A DNA stretch of 64,000 nucleotides, from positions 1 to 64,000 of the forward strand of contig CACJYD010000008.1 of assembly GCA_902597545.1 (NCBI GenBank). Reading direction: 5' to 3'. The notes under the pieces were generated by a model that was not told the DNA's origin, ran no database searches, and worked only from the letters and a program-made list of their open reading frames with translations. Position numbers and translations under genes: made by a program. Numbering within the stretch: position 1 is the stretch's first letter; each line of letters opens with the position of its first letter. Origin of the DNA: an uncultured Bacteroidota bacterium (lineage in GTDB: Bacteria; Bacteroidota; Bacteroidia; Flavobacteriales; Flavobacteriaceae). Of the stretch, positions 17,626 through 26,533 are shown piece by piece.

Positions 17626-18663
17626 ATGAAAAACAAAATTAATGCTCACGAAAATATACTTTCTTTAGTTGGGAAAACTCCTCTCATAAAGTTAAATAGA
17701 GTAACCAGCAAATTAAAGGGCTCATTCTATGCCAAGTATGAGGCATTCAATCCTGGACATTCAAATAAAGATAGAATTGCTTTACACATTATTGAATCTG
17801 CAGAAAAAAAAGGATTGATTGATAAGCATACAACCATTATAGAAACATCATCTGGAAATACTGGTTTTAGTCTTTCAATGGTATCAATGGTAAAAGGTTA
17901 TAAATGCATTGTTGCTGTTTCATCAAAATCTTCACCTGATAAAATTGATATGTTAAAATCAATGGGAGCAAAGGTTTATGTTTGTCCTTCAAATGTTCCA
18001 GCTGATGATAAAAGATCTTATTATCAAGTAGCAAAAAGACTGAATGAAGAAATAAAAGACTCATTTTATGTTAATCAATATTTTAATGAATTAAATATTG
18101 ATGCTCATTATGAAACAACAGGTCCTGAAATTTGGAATCAAACAAATGGTAATATTACTCATTTAATTGCTAGTAGTGGCACAGGAGGAACTATTTCAGG
18201 GATTGGAAGATTTTTAAAAGAAAAAAATCCAGAAATTAAAATTATTGGAGTAGACGCTTATGGTTCTGTGTTGAAAAAGTTTCATGAAACAGGTGAATTT
18301 GATTCAAAAGAGATATATCCTTATAGGATTGAGGGCTTAGGTAAAAATTTAATTCCTACATCTACAGACTTTTCAATCATTGATTTATATGAAAAAGTAA
18401 CTGACGAGGATAGCGCACATGCATCAAGAGAAATAGCTGTAAAGGAAGGAATGTTTGTTGGTTATACATCCGGAGCTTGTTTACAGGCAATTAGGCAGCT
18501 AAACAAAAAAAAGCTGTTTTCTAAAAACAGTGTAATCGTTACTGTTTTCTGTGATCATGGATCAAGATATATGAGCAAAATTTACAGTGATAAATGGATG
18601 AATGATCAAGGTTTTGAAGAAAAAAGTATCGAGCAAGAATCATCAATAGAATATATACGTTAA
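17626..18663 (+). CDS. PLP-dependent beta-synthase (cysteine/cysteate synthase-like)
   Basis: A 345-residue fold-type II PLP enzyme of the cysteine synthase/cystathionine beta-synthase group. It begins MKNKINAHENILSLVGKTPLI, carries the cofactor lysine in GHSNKDRIALHI (near residue 48), the substrate loop ETSSGNTGFSLSM, the phosphate-binding SSGTGGTISGIGRF and a late GYTSGACLQA. It lacks CBS domains. The next gene, 1 bp away, encodes a serine-palmitoyltransferase-like enzyme. In Bacteroidota a cysteate-forming PLP enzyme and a cysteate fatty acyltransferase start sulfonolipid synthesis, so cysteate synthase is the best contextual guess; ordinary cysteine synthase is the alternative. Confidence 0.75.
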   Translation: MKNKINAHENILSLVGKTPLIKLNRVTSKLKGSFYAKYEAFNPGHSNKDRIALHIIESAEKKGLIDKHTTIIETSSGNTGFSLSMVSMVKGYKCIVAVSSKSSPDKIDMLKSMGAKVYVCPSNVPADDKRSYYQVAKRLNEEIKDSFYVNQYFNELNIDAHYETTGPEIWNQTNGNITHLIASSGTGGTISGIGRFLKEKNPEIKIIGVDAYGSVLKKFHETGEFDSKEIYPYRIEGLGKNLIPTSTDFSIIDLYEKVTDEDSAHASREIAVKEGMFVGYTSGACLQAIRQLNKKKLFSKNSVIVTVFCDHGSRYMSKIYSDKWMNDQGFEEKSIEQESSIEYIR

Positions 18664-18664
18664 A

Positions 18665-19912
18665 ATGTCAGATTTATTTCAAAAATTCGAAAATAATATG
18701 GGACCATTAGGAAAATGGGCCTCAATTGCTGAGGGATATTTTGTATTCCCTAAACTTGAAGGAAAAATATCAAATAGGATGACTTTCAATGGAAAAGAAG
18801 TTATCACTTGGAGTGTAAATGATTATCTGGGTTTATCAAATCACCCTGAAGTTAGAAAAGTTGATAGTGAAGCTGCTAAAAATTATGGATCTGCTTATCC
18901 AATGGGAGCAAGAATGATGTCAGGTCACACAGATATGCACGAAAAGCTAGAAAACGATTTAGCTGAATTTGTGTCAAAAGAAAGCGCATATGTGCTAAAC
19001 TTTGGATATCAGGGTATTCTATCAATTGTTGACACTTTGGTAAATAAAAATGATGTTATTGTATATGATATTGATTCTCATGCGTGCATAGTTGATGGTG
19101 TTAGATTACATGTTGGAAAAAGATTTACTTTTCAACACAATGACATTGGAAGTCTTGAAAAAAATATAATAAGAGCGCAAAAAATAGTTGATAAGACAGG
19201 AGGAGGGATTTTAGTAATTTCTGAGGGTGTTTTTGGTATGAGAGGAGAGCAAGGTAAAATAAAAGAGATAGTTGAATTAAAGAAAAAATATGATTTCAGG
19301 TTGTTAGTTGATGATGCTCATGGATTTGGAACACTTGGAGATGATGGATCAGGCGTTGGTAAAGAGCAGAATGTTATGGATGATATTGACGTTTATTTTG
19401 CCACCTTTGCAAAATCCTTAGCTTCAACTGGTGCTTTTGTTGCAGGCTCAAAAAATGTAATTAAGTTCTTAAAATATAACATGAGGTCACAAATGTTTGC
19501 AAAATCTCTGCAAATGCAGTTAGTTGTAGGTGCAATAAAAAGACTTGAAATTCTCAAAAATGAGCCTCAACACAGAGAAAAGTTATGGAAAAATGTTAAA
19601 GCACTTCAAACAGGCTTAGTAAAAAGTGGATTTGATATCGGAACAACAAAAAGTTGTGTTACACCTGTTTTTTTAAAGGGTGATGTTCCTGAAGCAATGG
19701 TACTTGTAAAAGATTTAAGAGAGAAATACAATATTTTTTGCTCCATAGTAGTTTATCCAGTAATTCCTAAAGGTTTAATTCTTTTAAGATTAATACCAAC
19801 TGCAACCCACACCATTGATGATATAAATGAAACTTTAAACTCATTTTTAGCAATAAGAGACAAATTACAGAACGGTTACTATAAAAAATTATCCGAGAGA
19901 ATTTCTGTATAA
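18665..19912 (+). CDS. Alpha-oxoamine synthase (serine palmitoyltransferase/cysteate acyltransferase-like)
   Basis: This PLP enzyme condenses an amino acid with an acyl-CoA, losing CO2. The 415-residue protein has GARMMSGHTDMHEKLENDLA, DIDSHACIVDGVRLH (the substrate-contacting His region), VDDAHGFGTLGDDGSG and the PLP lysine in ATFAKSLASTGAFVAG near residue 250. It is longer at the N-terminus (MSDLFQKFENNMGPLGKWAS) than BioF or Kbl, as in bacterial serine palmitoyltransferases and the cysteate fatty acyltransferases of Bacteroidota. Tight coupling to the PLP synthase supports a capnine-type lipid role. A sphinganine-forming role on serine is the main alternative. Confidence 0.8.
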   Translation: MSDLFQKFENNMGPLGKWASIAEGYFVFPKLEGKISNRMTFNGKEVITWSVNDYLGLSNHPEVRKVDSEAAKNYGSAYPMGARMMSGHTDMHEKLENDLAEFVSKESAYVLNFGYQGILSIVDTLVNKNDVIVYDIDSHACIVDGVRLHVGKRFTFQHNDIGSLEKNIIRAQKIVDKTGGGILVISEGVFGMRGEQGKIKEIVELKKKYDFRLLVDDAHGFGTLGDDGSGVGKEQNVMDDIDVYFATFAKSLASTGAFVAGSKNVIKFLKYNMRSQMFAKSLQMQLVVGAIKRLEILKNEPQHREKLWKNVKALQTGLVKSGFDIGTTKSCVTPVFLKGDVPEAMVLVKDLREKYNIFCSIVVYPVIPKGLILLRLIPTATHTIDDINETLNSFLAIRDKLQNGYYKKLSERISV

Positions 19913-19934
19913 ATTTTAGTTTATAAAATTTTTT

Positions 19935-19942
19935 TACATTTG
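19935..19942 (+). promoter_or_regulatory. Bacteroidota -7 box upstream of pyrR
   Basis: TACATTTG matches TAnnTTTG with seven bases to the pyrR ATG at 19950. It probably drives the long pyrR-to-ppx transcript, with no room for a PyrR attenuator in the leader. Confidence 0.55.
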
Positions 19943-19949
19943 CACTTTG

Positions 19950-20510
19950 ATGAGCGTGAAGAACCACAAAAAAATTATTGACGCCTCAAAACTTTCATTA
20001 ATTCTTAATCGATTAGCAAGTCAGTTATTTGAAAAACACAATGACTTTTCTAATGCTGTCATAATTGGTATTCAACCAAGAGGTAAAGAGTTGTCCATCA
20101 AGTTGAAGGAATTAATCGAAAAGAATTATAATATTTCAAAAATTGATATTGGATTTTTAGACGTCACTTTTTTTAGAGATGATTTTGGAAGAGAAAATAA
20201 GATTTTAAGTGCAAATAAAACATCCATTGATTTTATTGTGGAGGATAAAATAGTGATTTTGGTTGATGATGTTTTGTACACTGGAAGGAGCATTCGGTCT
20301 GCTTTGACTGCATTGCAGTCATTTGGAAGACCAAAAAAAGTTGAACTATTAACTTTAATTGATAGAAGATTTTCCAGGCATTTACCGATTCAACCTGATT
20401 ATTGTGGAATTCAAGTTGATTCAATAAACAACCAAAGACTGACTGTTAAGTGGAAAGAGAATGATGGTGAGGATGCAGTTTACATATATATAAAAGATGG
20501 GAAAAATTAG
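19950..20510 (+). CDS. pyrR: PyrR-type uracil phosphoribosyltransferase/regulator
   Basis: PyrR proteins have uracil phosphoribosyltransferase activity and in Firmicutes also bind pyr mRNA. From the ATG at 19950 (MSVKNHKKIIDASKL) the protein has 186 residues. It shows the NAVIIGIQPRGKELS segment and the PRPP-binding loop VILVDDVLYTGRSIRSAL near residue 93-110, both typical of PyrR. It overlaps pyrB by 14 bp. The start codon lies seven bases after a -7 box, so there is no leader in which RNA attenuation could occur; the enzymatic role is more likely here. Confidence 0.88.
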   Translation: MSVKNHKKIIDASKLSLILNRLASQLFEKHNDFSNAVIIGIQPRGKELSIKLKELIEKNYNISKIDIGFLDVTFFRDDFGRENKILSANKTSIDFIVEDKIVILVDDVLYTGRSIRSALTALQSFGRPKKVELLTLIDRRFSRHLPIQPDYCGIQVDSINNQRLTVKWKENDGEDAVYIYIKDGKN

Positions 20511-21420
20511 TGTTTCTAATTTATTGGGAATTAAATATTTATCAGAGAATGATATTAATCTAATTTTTGAAACTACTACCAACTTCAAAGAGGTTATAAA
20601 CAGAAAGATTAAAAAGGTTCCAAGTTTAAGGGATATTACTATCGCTAATCTATTTTTCGAAAACAGTACACGAACAAAAATATCATTTGAACTAGCTCAA
20701 AAAAGACTTTCTGCTGATGTAGTGAATTTTAGTTCATCTGGTTCATCAATAAAAAAAGGTGAAACCCTAGCTGATACAGTTAACAACATTTTATCTATGA
20801 AAGTTGATATGGTTGTAATGAGGCATCCTAGCCCTGGTGCTAGTGTCTTTTTATCTAAAAATGTTAAATCTTGTATTATTAATGCTGGTGATGGATGTCA
20901 CGAGCATCCTACTCAAGCATTATTAGACGCATTTACAATTAAAGAGAGATTAGGGGCTATCAGTAATAAAAAAATTCTTATAACTGGGGATATAATGCAT
21001 TCAAGAGTAGCACTTTCAAGTATATTTATTTATAAAAAATTGGGAGCCAAAGTCAAAGTATGTGGTCCCAAAAGTTTAATACCTAAATATATCAATGAGC
21101 TTGGAATTGATTATGAACCAAACTTTGATAAAGGTCTTTTGTGGTGTGATGTTGCTAGCATGCTTAGAATACAAAATGAGAGAATGAAAGATAGCTATTT
21201 TCCAACAACAAGAGAGTATGCTCAACAATATGGTTTAGACTTGAATAGACTAAATTCTATAAATAAAGAAATTGTGATTACCCATCCAGGACCAATTAAC
21301 AGAGGTGTTGAATTAAATAGTGATGTCATAGATTCCGGTAAAACAGTTATTCTAGATCAGGTTGAAAATGGTGTTGCAGTTAGAATGGCCGTTATGTATT
21401 TACTAGCATCTAAACTATGA
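20497..21420 (+). CDS. pyrB: Aspartate carbamoyltransferase catalytic subunit
   Basis: PyrB forms carbamoyl-aspartate in pyrimidine synthesis. The 307-residue protein has the carbamoyl phosphate loop FFENSTRTKISFELA near residue 50, the MRHPSPGAS motif, DGCHEHPTQALLDAF near residue 130 and THPGPINRGVEL near the end. A pyrI regulatory subunit gene is not adjacent. It overlaps pyrR at the 5' end and the next small gene by 4 bp (ATGA), so the cluster is translationally coupled. Confidence 0.96.
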   Translation: MGKISVSNLLGIKYLSENDINLIFETTTNFKEVINRKIKKVPSLRDITIANLFFENSTRTKISFELAQKRLSADVVNFSSSGSSIKKGETLADTVNNILSMKVDMVVMRHPSPGASVFLSKNVKSCIINAGDGCHEHPTQALLDAFTIKERLGAISNKKILITGDIMHSRVALSSIFIYKKLGAKVKVCGPKSLIPKYINELGIDYEPNFDKGLLWCDVASMLRIQNERMKDSYFPTTREYAQQYGLDLNRLNSINKEIVITHPGPINRGVELNSDVIDSGKTVILDQVENGVAVRMAVMYLLASKL

Positions 21421-21710
21421 GCAGTAATTTTATTAGAATTTTTTTTAAAAAAAACAGTGATTTAAAGCAAGTTGAAACTCAATTATCAAATAATTTAGAT
21501 TCAAATTTAGTTTTGGAAATTGATGACTCAATTATTATTGACAAAAAAATAATAGATTTCTTAAATTCGTATAGTAATAAATCAAAAAAATCCTTTGTTG
21601 TTGTCTCATCTAACCTAAATTATCAAGTGCATTCTTTTACTCTTGTGCCTACATTTCAAGAGGCAAAGGATATAATTCAGATTGAGGAAATAGAGAGGCT
21701 TATTGGCTAA
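21417..21710 (+). CDS. Conserved flavobacterial small protein, STAS-like (unknown function)
   Basis: A 97-residue cytoplasmic protein between pyrB and rnz, overlapping both (4 bp and 1 bp). The order of predicted elements, short strand, LVLEIDDSIIIDKKIIDFLNSY, SKKSFVVVSSNLN, resembles a small alpha/beta STAS-like fold. The C-terminus VPTFQEAKDIIQIEEIERLIG is, from memory, the conserved end of this family next to rnz in flavobacteria. Function is unknown; the overlap with rnz suggests they are produced together. No catalytic motif is visible. Confidence 0.7.
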   Translation: MSSNFIRIFFKKNSDLKQVETQLSNNLDSNLVLEIDDSIIIDKKIIDFLNSYSNKSKKSFVVVSSNLNYQVHSFTLVPTFQEAKDIIQIEEIERLIG

Positions 21711-22483
21711 TGAATAATTCATTAAGAATATTAGGTTGCTACTCAGGTTCGGGCGGTTATAGAAGATATCCTTCTTCTCAGTTATTAATACTAAACAATA
21801 AAAATTATTTAGTTGACTGTGGTGAGGGTACTCAATTTCTATTAAAAAAATATGAAACTAAATTAAATTCAATAGATAATATTTTTATCTCTCACCTTCA
21901 TGGTGATCATTATTTTGGATTGCCAGGGCTGATTTCTCATTATAACCTTAAGGGAAGGACCAAAGATTTATCCATTTATGGTCCAATTGGATTAAAAAAA
22001 ATTATTTCATTAATCATGAAATCTAGTAATTCATGGACAAGCTATAAATTAAATATAATTGAACTGGAACCGAAAGATTTGACATTTATTGATAATGATA
22101 AAATTAGTGTAAGTAGTATTAAATTATCTCACAGGATTCCTTGTACAGGATTTCTTTTCAAGTTAAAAAAAAATAATTCAAATATTTCATATGCTTATTG
22201 TTCTGATACTGCTTATGAGCCATCGATTTCTGATAAACTAAAAAATATAAATATTTTATACCATGAGTCAACTTTTTTAGAAAAACATGTACACTTGGCT
22301 AAAAAAACAAAGCATTCAACCGCATTGCAAGCCTCAAAAATTGCAAAAGCAGCTAATGTTAATAAACTAATTTTAGGTCATTTCTCAGCTCGATACAAAG
22401 ATTTAAATGAATTTAAAATTGAAGCCCAATCAAATTTTAAAAACACATTTCTAGCTCAGGAGGGAGAGTTATTTACATTTTAA
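21710..22483 (+). CDS. rnz: Ribonuclease Z
   Basis: RNase Z cuts the 3' trailer from tRNA precursors and is a metallo-beta-lactamase fold enzyme. The 257-residue protein has the zinc motif ISHLHGDHYFGLPGL near residue 60, the AYCSDTAYEPSI stretch (motif IV Asp), HESTFLEKHVHLAKKTKHST and GHFSARY. This combination is specific for RNase Z. It is about 45 residues shorter than the usual 300, mainly from compact loops in the exosite region; all metal ligands appear to be kept. It starts inside the stop codon of the preceding gene (TAATG). Confidence 0.93.
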   Translation: MNNSLRILGCYSGSGGYRRYPSSQLLILNNKNYLVDCGEGTQFLLKKYETKLNSIDNIFISHLHGDHYFGLPGLISHYNLKGRTKDLSIYGPIGLKKIISLIMKSSNSWTSYKLNIIELEPKDLTFIDNDKISVSSIKLSHRIPCTGFLFKLKKNNSNISYAYCSDTAYEPSISDKLKNINILYHESTFLEKHVHLAKKTKHSTALQASKIAKAANVNKLILGHFSARYKDLNEFKIEAQSNFKNTFLAQEGELFTF

Positions 22484-22499
22484 TATTAAATTTAATATT

Positions 22500-23138
22500 A
22501 TGAAAGATTTGTCAGATTTCAGAGTTAGTTATGAAAAATATAATCTTAGTGAAGAATCAATTGTTGATGACCCATTAATACTTTTTAAAGAATGGTTTGA
22601 ACAAATTTGTGATTCAAAACAAATTAAAGAGCCTAATGCAATGACACTTAGCACTGTTGATAATAATAATACACCAAATAACAGAGTTGTTTTATTAAAA
22701 AAGTTTTCAAATGAAGGTTTTATTTTTTATACAAACTACATGAGCAATAAAGGTAAAAGCATGTCAAATAATTCAAATGTTTGTTTGTCTTTTTTTTGGC
22801 CATCTCATGAAAGACAAGTTATTATTAAGGGTAAATGTATTTTTATGTCTAAAAAAGAATCAGATGAGTATTTTTACTCGCGTCCTATTGATAGTCAAAT
22901 TGGTGCGATTGCCTCTGATCAGAGCAGTGAAATTCCCAATAGAAAGTATATTGTTGACAAATTTGATGATTTAAAAAAAAATCATAAGAAAATTACAAGA
23001 CCAGAACATTGGGGAGGTGTGATTGTTCATCATGAAACTATCGAATTTTGGCAAGGGAGAAAAAATAGACTTCATGATCGAATTTTTTTCACCCAATCAG
23101 CAAAAGGAAAATGGAGTTATTCCAGACTTAGTCCGTGA
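22500..23138 (+). CDS. pdxH: Pyridoxamine 5'-phosphate oxidase
   Basis: PdxH uses FMN and oxygen to make pyridoxal 5'-phosphate. The 212-residue protein starts MKDLSDFRVSYEKYNLSEES, has the FMN-binding NRVVLLKKFSNEGFIFYTNY and SFFWPSHERQVIIKG segments, and ends with the signature EFWQGRKNRLHDR...YSRLSP. Length is normal. The stop overlaps the GTG of the sixA-like gene. The window is rich in PLP enzymes, which fits but does not show a link. Confidence 0.95.
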   Translation: MKDLSDFRVSYEKYNLSEESIVDDPLILFKEWFEQICDSKQIKEPNAMTLSTVDNNNTPNNRVVLLKKFSNEGFIFYTNYMSNKGKSMSNNSNVCLSFFWPSHERQVIIKGKCIFMSKKESDEYFYSRPIDSQIGAIASDQSSEIPNRKYIVDKFDDLKKNHKKITRPEHWGGVIVHHETIEFWQGRKNRLHDRIFFTQSAKGKWSYSRLSP

Positions 23139-23617
23139 AAAAGCTTTCAATCATAAGACATGCAAAGTCGGATTGGAGTCATAATCTTCCTGATATGGAC
23201 AGACCTATATCTCAAAGAGGAAGAAATGATGCAGACGTGATGTCTAACGTAATTCAAGATTTAAATTTAGAACCGCAAATTATATTTTCTAGTCCTGCAA
23301 CAAGAACGATTCAAACTTATCAACGTTTAAAAAAAAATATTTCAAGTTTCAGTGAAATCAGTTTTATCAAATCGAAAATGCTTTATGATTTTTCAGGTTA
23401 TAATGTTTTAGAATTTATTCATTCAATTGATGATATATACTCGGATGTCATGATATTTTCTCATAACAACTCATGTTCGTTTTTAACAGCTGAATTAGGA
23501 TTAAGTTATATCCATGTTCCAACATGCGGATTATTAATTTTTGATTTTGATGTATCTTTGTGGAGTCAAGTTTCTGTTGGAAAATTCAATCATTATTTTC
23601 CAAAATCATTTAGATGA
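23135..23617 (+). CDS. sixA: SixA-like histidine phosphatase
   Basis: Members of the phosphoglycerate-mutase-like superfamily with the RHG/RHA motif remove phosphate from phosphohistidine or small substrates. The 160-residue protein begins (GTG) MKKLSIIRHAKSDWSHNL, with the catalytic RHA at residues 8-10, has the SPATRTIQTYQRL segment and a second His in FSHNNSCSF. It overlaps pdxH and ppk by 4 bp each. Position just before polyphosphate kinase suggests a role tied to phosphate metabolism; the true substrate is unknown. Confidence 0.85.
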   Translation: MKKLSIIRHAKSDWSHNLPDMDRPISQRGRNDADVMSNVIQDLNLEPQIIFSSPATRTIQTYQRLKKNISSFSEISFIKSKMLYDFSGYNVLEFIHSIDDIYSDVMIFSHNNSCSFLTAELGLSYIHVPTCGLLIFDFDVSLWSQVSVGKFNHYFPKSFR

Positions 23618-25659
23618 AAGATTATATTTTTAAAAATAGAGAATTAAGTTGGCTAGATTTTAATGCTAGAGTATTGCAAGAGGCTGAAGATAAAAAAGTG
23701 CCAATCATTGAAAGATTGAGATTCATAGGAATTTTCTCTAACAATCTTGATGAGTTTTTTAAGGTTAGATATGCTACTGTTAAAAGGATTGCTTTGTCAG
23801 GAAAAAAGCAAAAAAAGCTATATAAAGGCCCAAATGCTACTGATTTACTTCAAATGATAACAAACAAAGCTATTGAGCTTCAAGAGAAAAGTGACCAGGT
23901 ATTAGAATCTATTATTGATGATTTAAAAGATGAAAATATTTTTTTTGTTGATGAAAAATCAATTCCGCAAGAATTTATAGAATATATAAATACTTTTTTC
24001 ATTGAAAAGATTCAACCTCAACTTGAGGTGGTCATTCTTAATAAAAAATCTAAATTTCCAAATTTATCCGATACATCATCTTTTTTGACAATAAAAATTG
24101 AAACTAAAGATGAGAAGATAAAGTTTGCTTTGATCAAACTTCCAAATCAAATTGATAGATTTATTGTGTTAAGTAAGTCTGAAAAAAAGTATATCATTCT
24201 CATTGATGATATAATTAGGTTTCATTTAAATGAAATCTTTGAAATTTTTGCCCCAAAAAAAATAGTGGCAAACATGATAAAAATTAGTAGAGATGCAGAG
24301 CTTGATTTTGCTTATGATATTTCTAAAAGTTACTTGGAAAAAATATCTCAAAGCATAAAAAATAGATCTATTGGGGAACCAGTAAGATTCCTTTATGATC
24401 AAGATATTGATAAAAGCACATTGAAATTTCTCATAAATAAGTTAAACTTTGATGACAACACTGATAGTATAATTCCAGGATCAAAATACCATAATCGAAG
24501 GGATTATATGAATTTTCCCACAATAGGTAATAGTACTTTAGTTTATAAGGATTTAACTCCACTTAATATTAAAGATTTTAATCTTAATCAAAATATTTTT
24601 GATGCAATTAAAAGAAGAGATTTTTTATTACACACGCCCTACCAAAAATTTACTTACATCCAAAAATTTCTTACAGAGGCTTCAATAGACCCAAGTGTAA
24701 AAAAGATATCAATTACAATTTATAGATTATCTAAATTATCAAGTGTTGCAAATGCCTTGATTAATGCTGCTAAAAATGGAAAAGAAGTTATAGTTCAAAT
24801 TGAATTACAAGCTAGATTTGATGAAAAAGCTAATATAAATTATGCTAAAATTCTTGAGGAGAATGGTGTTAAATTAATTTTTGGAATTGAAAGTTTAAAA
24901 GTTCACGCTAAGATTTGCGTTATTGAAAGAAAAAATAAAAATAGGATTGAAAAGTTTGGTTTTATTAGTACTGGGAACTTTAATGAGTCGACTGCAAAAG
25001 TCTATACAGATTTAACTTTATTTACATCAAACAAAGATATCTTGGATGATCTTTCAAAAGTTTTCAATTTTTTTAACATTAACTATAAAAAATACAGATT
25101 TAAACAAATAAAAATTTCTCCTTTTGAAACTCAATCTTTTTTTACTAAAATGCTTAAGCGTGAAATTAAAAATGCTAAAAAAGGATTGCCAGCATCTATT
25201 AAGATAAAACTTAATAGTTTGACAAGTTATGCAATGGTTGAGCAACTGTATAAAGCAGCTGATAATGGAGTAAAAATTAAGATGATTATAAGAGGAATAT
25301 GTTGTTTAATTCCAACACATCATAAAAACATCAAGGTAATTAGTATAATTGATAGATTCCTAGAGCACACACGCATTTTTATTTTCAATAATAATAAGAA
25401 AAATGAAACTTATATTTCCTCAGCTGACTGGATGACAAGAAATTTAGATAACAGGGTAGAGGTTACTTGTCCAATTTATGATTCTAAAATTAAAAAAGAG
25501 ATAAATGATATTTTTAATATTTACTGGTCTGATAACGTAAAATCAAGACTAATTAATCAGAAAGATGCTAATGTATACAAATCTGATATTAAAAAATCAA
25601 ATTCATTAAGATCTCAATTGGAAATATATAATTATTACAAATCTAAAATTGAAAACTAA
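23614..25659 (+). CDS. ppk1: Polyphosphate kinase 1
   Basis: PPK1 reversibly polymerises the terminal phosphate of ATP into polyphosphate. The 681-residue protein opens NRELSWLDFNARVLQEAED, the family N-terminus, and has the phospholipase-D-like catalytic histidines: KVHAKICVIER near residue 430 (autophosphorylated His) and FLEHTRIFIF near residue 584. SNNLDEFFKVRYATVKR is also conserved. It overlaps sixA by 4 bp and ppx by 11 bp, so synthesis and breakdown enzymes for polyphosphate are made from one transcript. Confidence 0.96.
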   Translation: MKDYIFKNRELSWLDFNARVLQEAEDKKVPIIERLRFIGIFSNNLDEFFKVRYATVKRIALSGKKQKKLYKGPNATDLLQMITNKAIELQEKSDQVLESIIDDLKDENIFFVDEKSIPQEFIEYINTFFIEKIQPQLEVVILNKKSKFPNLSDTSSFLTIKIETKDEKIKFALIKLPNQIDRFIVLSKSEKKYIILIDDIIRFHLNEIFEIFAPKKIVANMIKISRDAELDFAYDISKSYLEKISQSIKNRSIGEPVRFLYDQDIDKSTLKFLINKLNFDDNTDSIIPGSKYHNRRDYMNFPTIGNSTLVYKDLTPLNIKDFNLNQNIFDAIKRRDFLLHTPYQKFTYIQKFLTEASIDPSVKKISITIYRLSKLSSVANALINAAKNGKEVIVQIELQARFDEKANINYAKILEENGVKLIFGIESLKVHAKICVIERKNKNRIEKFGFISTGNFNESTAKVYTDLTLFTSNKDILDDLSKVFNFFNINYKKYRFKQIKISPFETQSFFTKMLKREIKNAKKGLPASIKIKLNSLTSYAMVEQLYKAADNGVKIKMIIRGICCLIPTHHKNIKVISIIDRFLEHTRIFIFNNNKKNETYISSADWMTRNLDNRVEVTCPIYDSKIKKEINDIFNIYWSDNVKSRLINQKDANVYKSDIKKSNSLRSQLEIYNYYKSKIEN

Positions 25660-26533
25660 TTTAAAATTAAGCAAGGTTGCTACAATTGATATTGGTTCTA
25701 ATGCAATAAGATTACTAATATCAAATGTGTTTGAAATTAAAGGAGTGAAATATCACACAAAAAATTCATTATACAGAGTTCAATTACGCTTGGGTGATGA
25801 TTCTTTTAAGTATGGAACTTTGAGTGAAAAGAATTATGGAAAACTAAAGTCAACATTAAAATCTTTTAAATTAATTCTGGAAATAAACGAAATAAAAAAA
25901 TATCTAGCTTATGCAACCTCTGCAATGAGAAATTTGAATAATGGAGAAAAAATATTAATGTCTTTGGAGAAAGAAACTGGAATTAAAGTTGAAATCATTT
26001 CTGGGAAAAAAGAGTCAGAGATAGTTGCAAAAAATGACATCAGTTCTCACATTGGAAAGACTAAAAATTATTGTTTTATTGATGTTGGTGGAGGTAGTAC
26101 AGAAGTTATTATTTATAAAAAAAATACATTTTATAAATCTAAATCGTTTAAAATTGGTGGTGTTAGATTAATTAATGGTTTAGTAACTGATTCAACCTGG
26201 AATGATTTTAAAATTTGGATAGAGACAAATGCTACAGAATTAAAAAAATTAAAAATAATTGGAATAGGAGGTAATATCAATAAGATTTATAAGATTTCAG
26301 GTGTAAAATATACTAAACCTTTAACCTTAAAAAAATTTAAAAATACTTTGGATAAACTCGAAAAAATGTCCTATCAAAAAAAATTAATTAAACTTAAATT
26401 AAATCCTGATAGAATTGATGTTATTCACCCTGCAGGCAGAATTTACTATTTTCTATTAAAAACACTCTCAATTAAAGAAATTTATGTTCCTAAGATTGGT
26501 TTAGCTGATGGAATGGTAAGTGAAATAATTTAA
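25649..26533 (+). CDS. ppx: Exopolyphosphatase/guanosine pentaphosphate phosphatase family
   Basis: Ppx/GppA enzymes release phosphate from polyphosphate ends or from pppGpp. The 294-residue protein starts at a TTG within ppk1 (no ATG is available before the conserved core), reading MKTNLKLSKVATIDIGSNAIRLL. The two actin-like ATPase phosphate loops are visible: DIGSNAIRLLI and FIDVGGGSTEVII. It is a single-domain form without the C-terminal HD domain of long Ppx. The stop directly abuts the convergent dnaX stop codon. Confidence 0.9.
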   Translation: MKTNLKLSKVATIDIGSNAIRLLISNVFEIKGVKYHTKNSLYRVQLRLGDDSFKYGTLSEKNYGKLKSTLKSFKLILEINEIKKYLAYATSAMRNLNNGEKILMSLEKETGIKVEIISGKKESEIVAKNDISSHIGKTKNYCFIDVGGGSTEVIIYKKNTFYKSKSFKIGGVRLINGLVTDSTWNDFKIWIETNATELKKLKIIGIGGNINKIYKISGVKYTKPLTLKKFKNTLDKLEKMSYQKKLIKLKLNPDRIDVIHPAGRIYYFLLKTLSIKEIYVPKIGLADGMVSEII

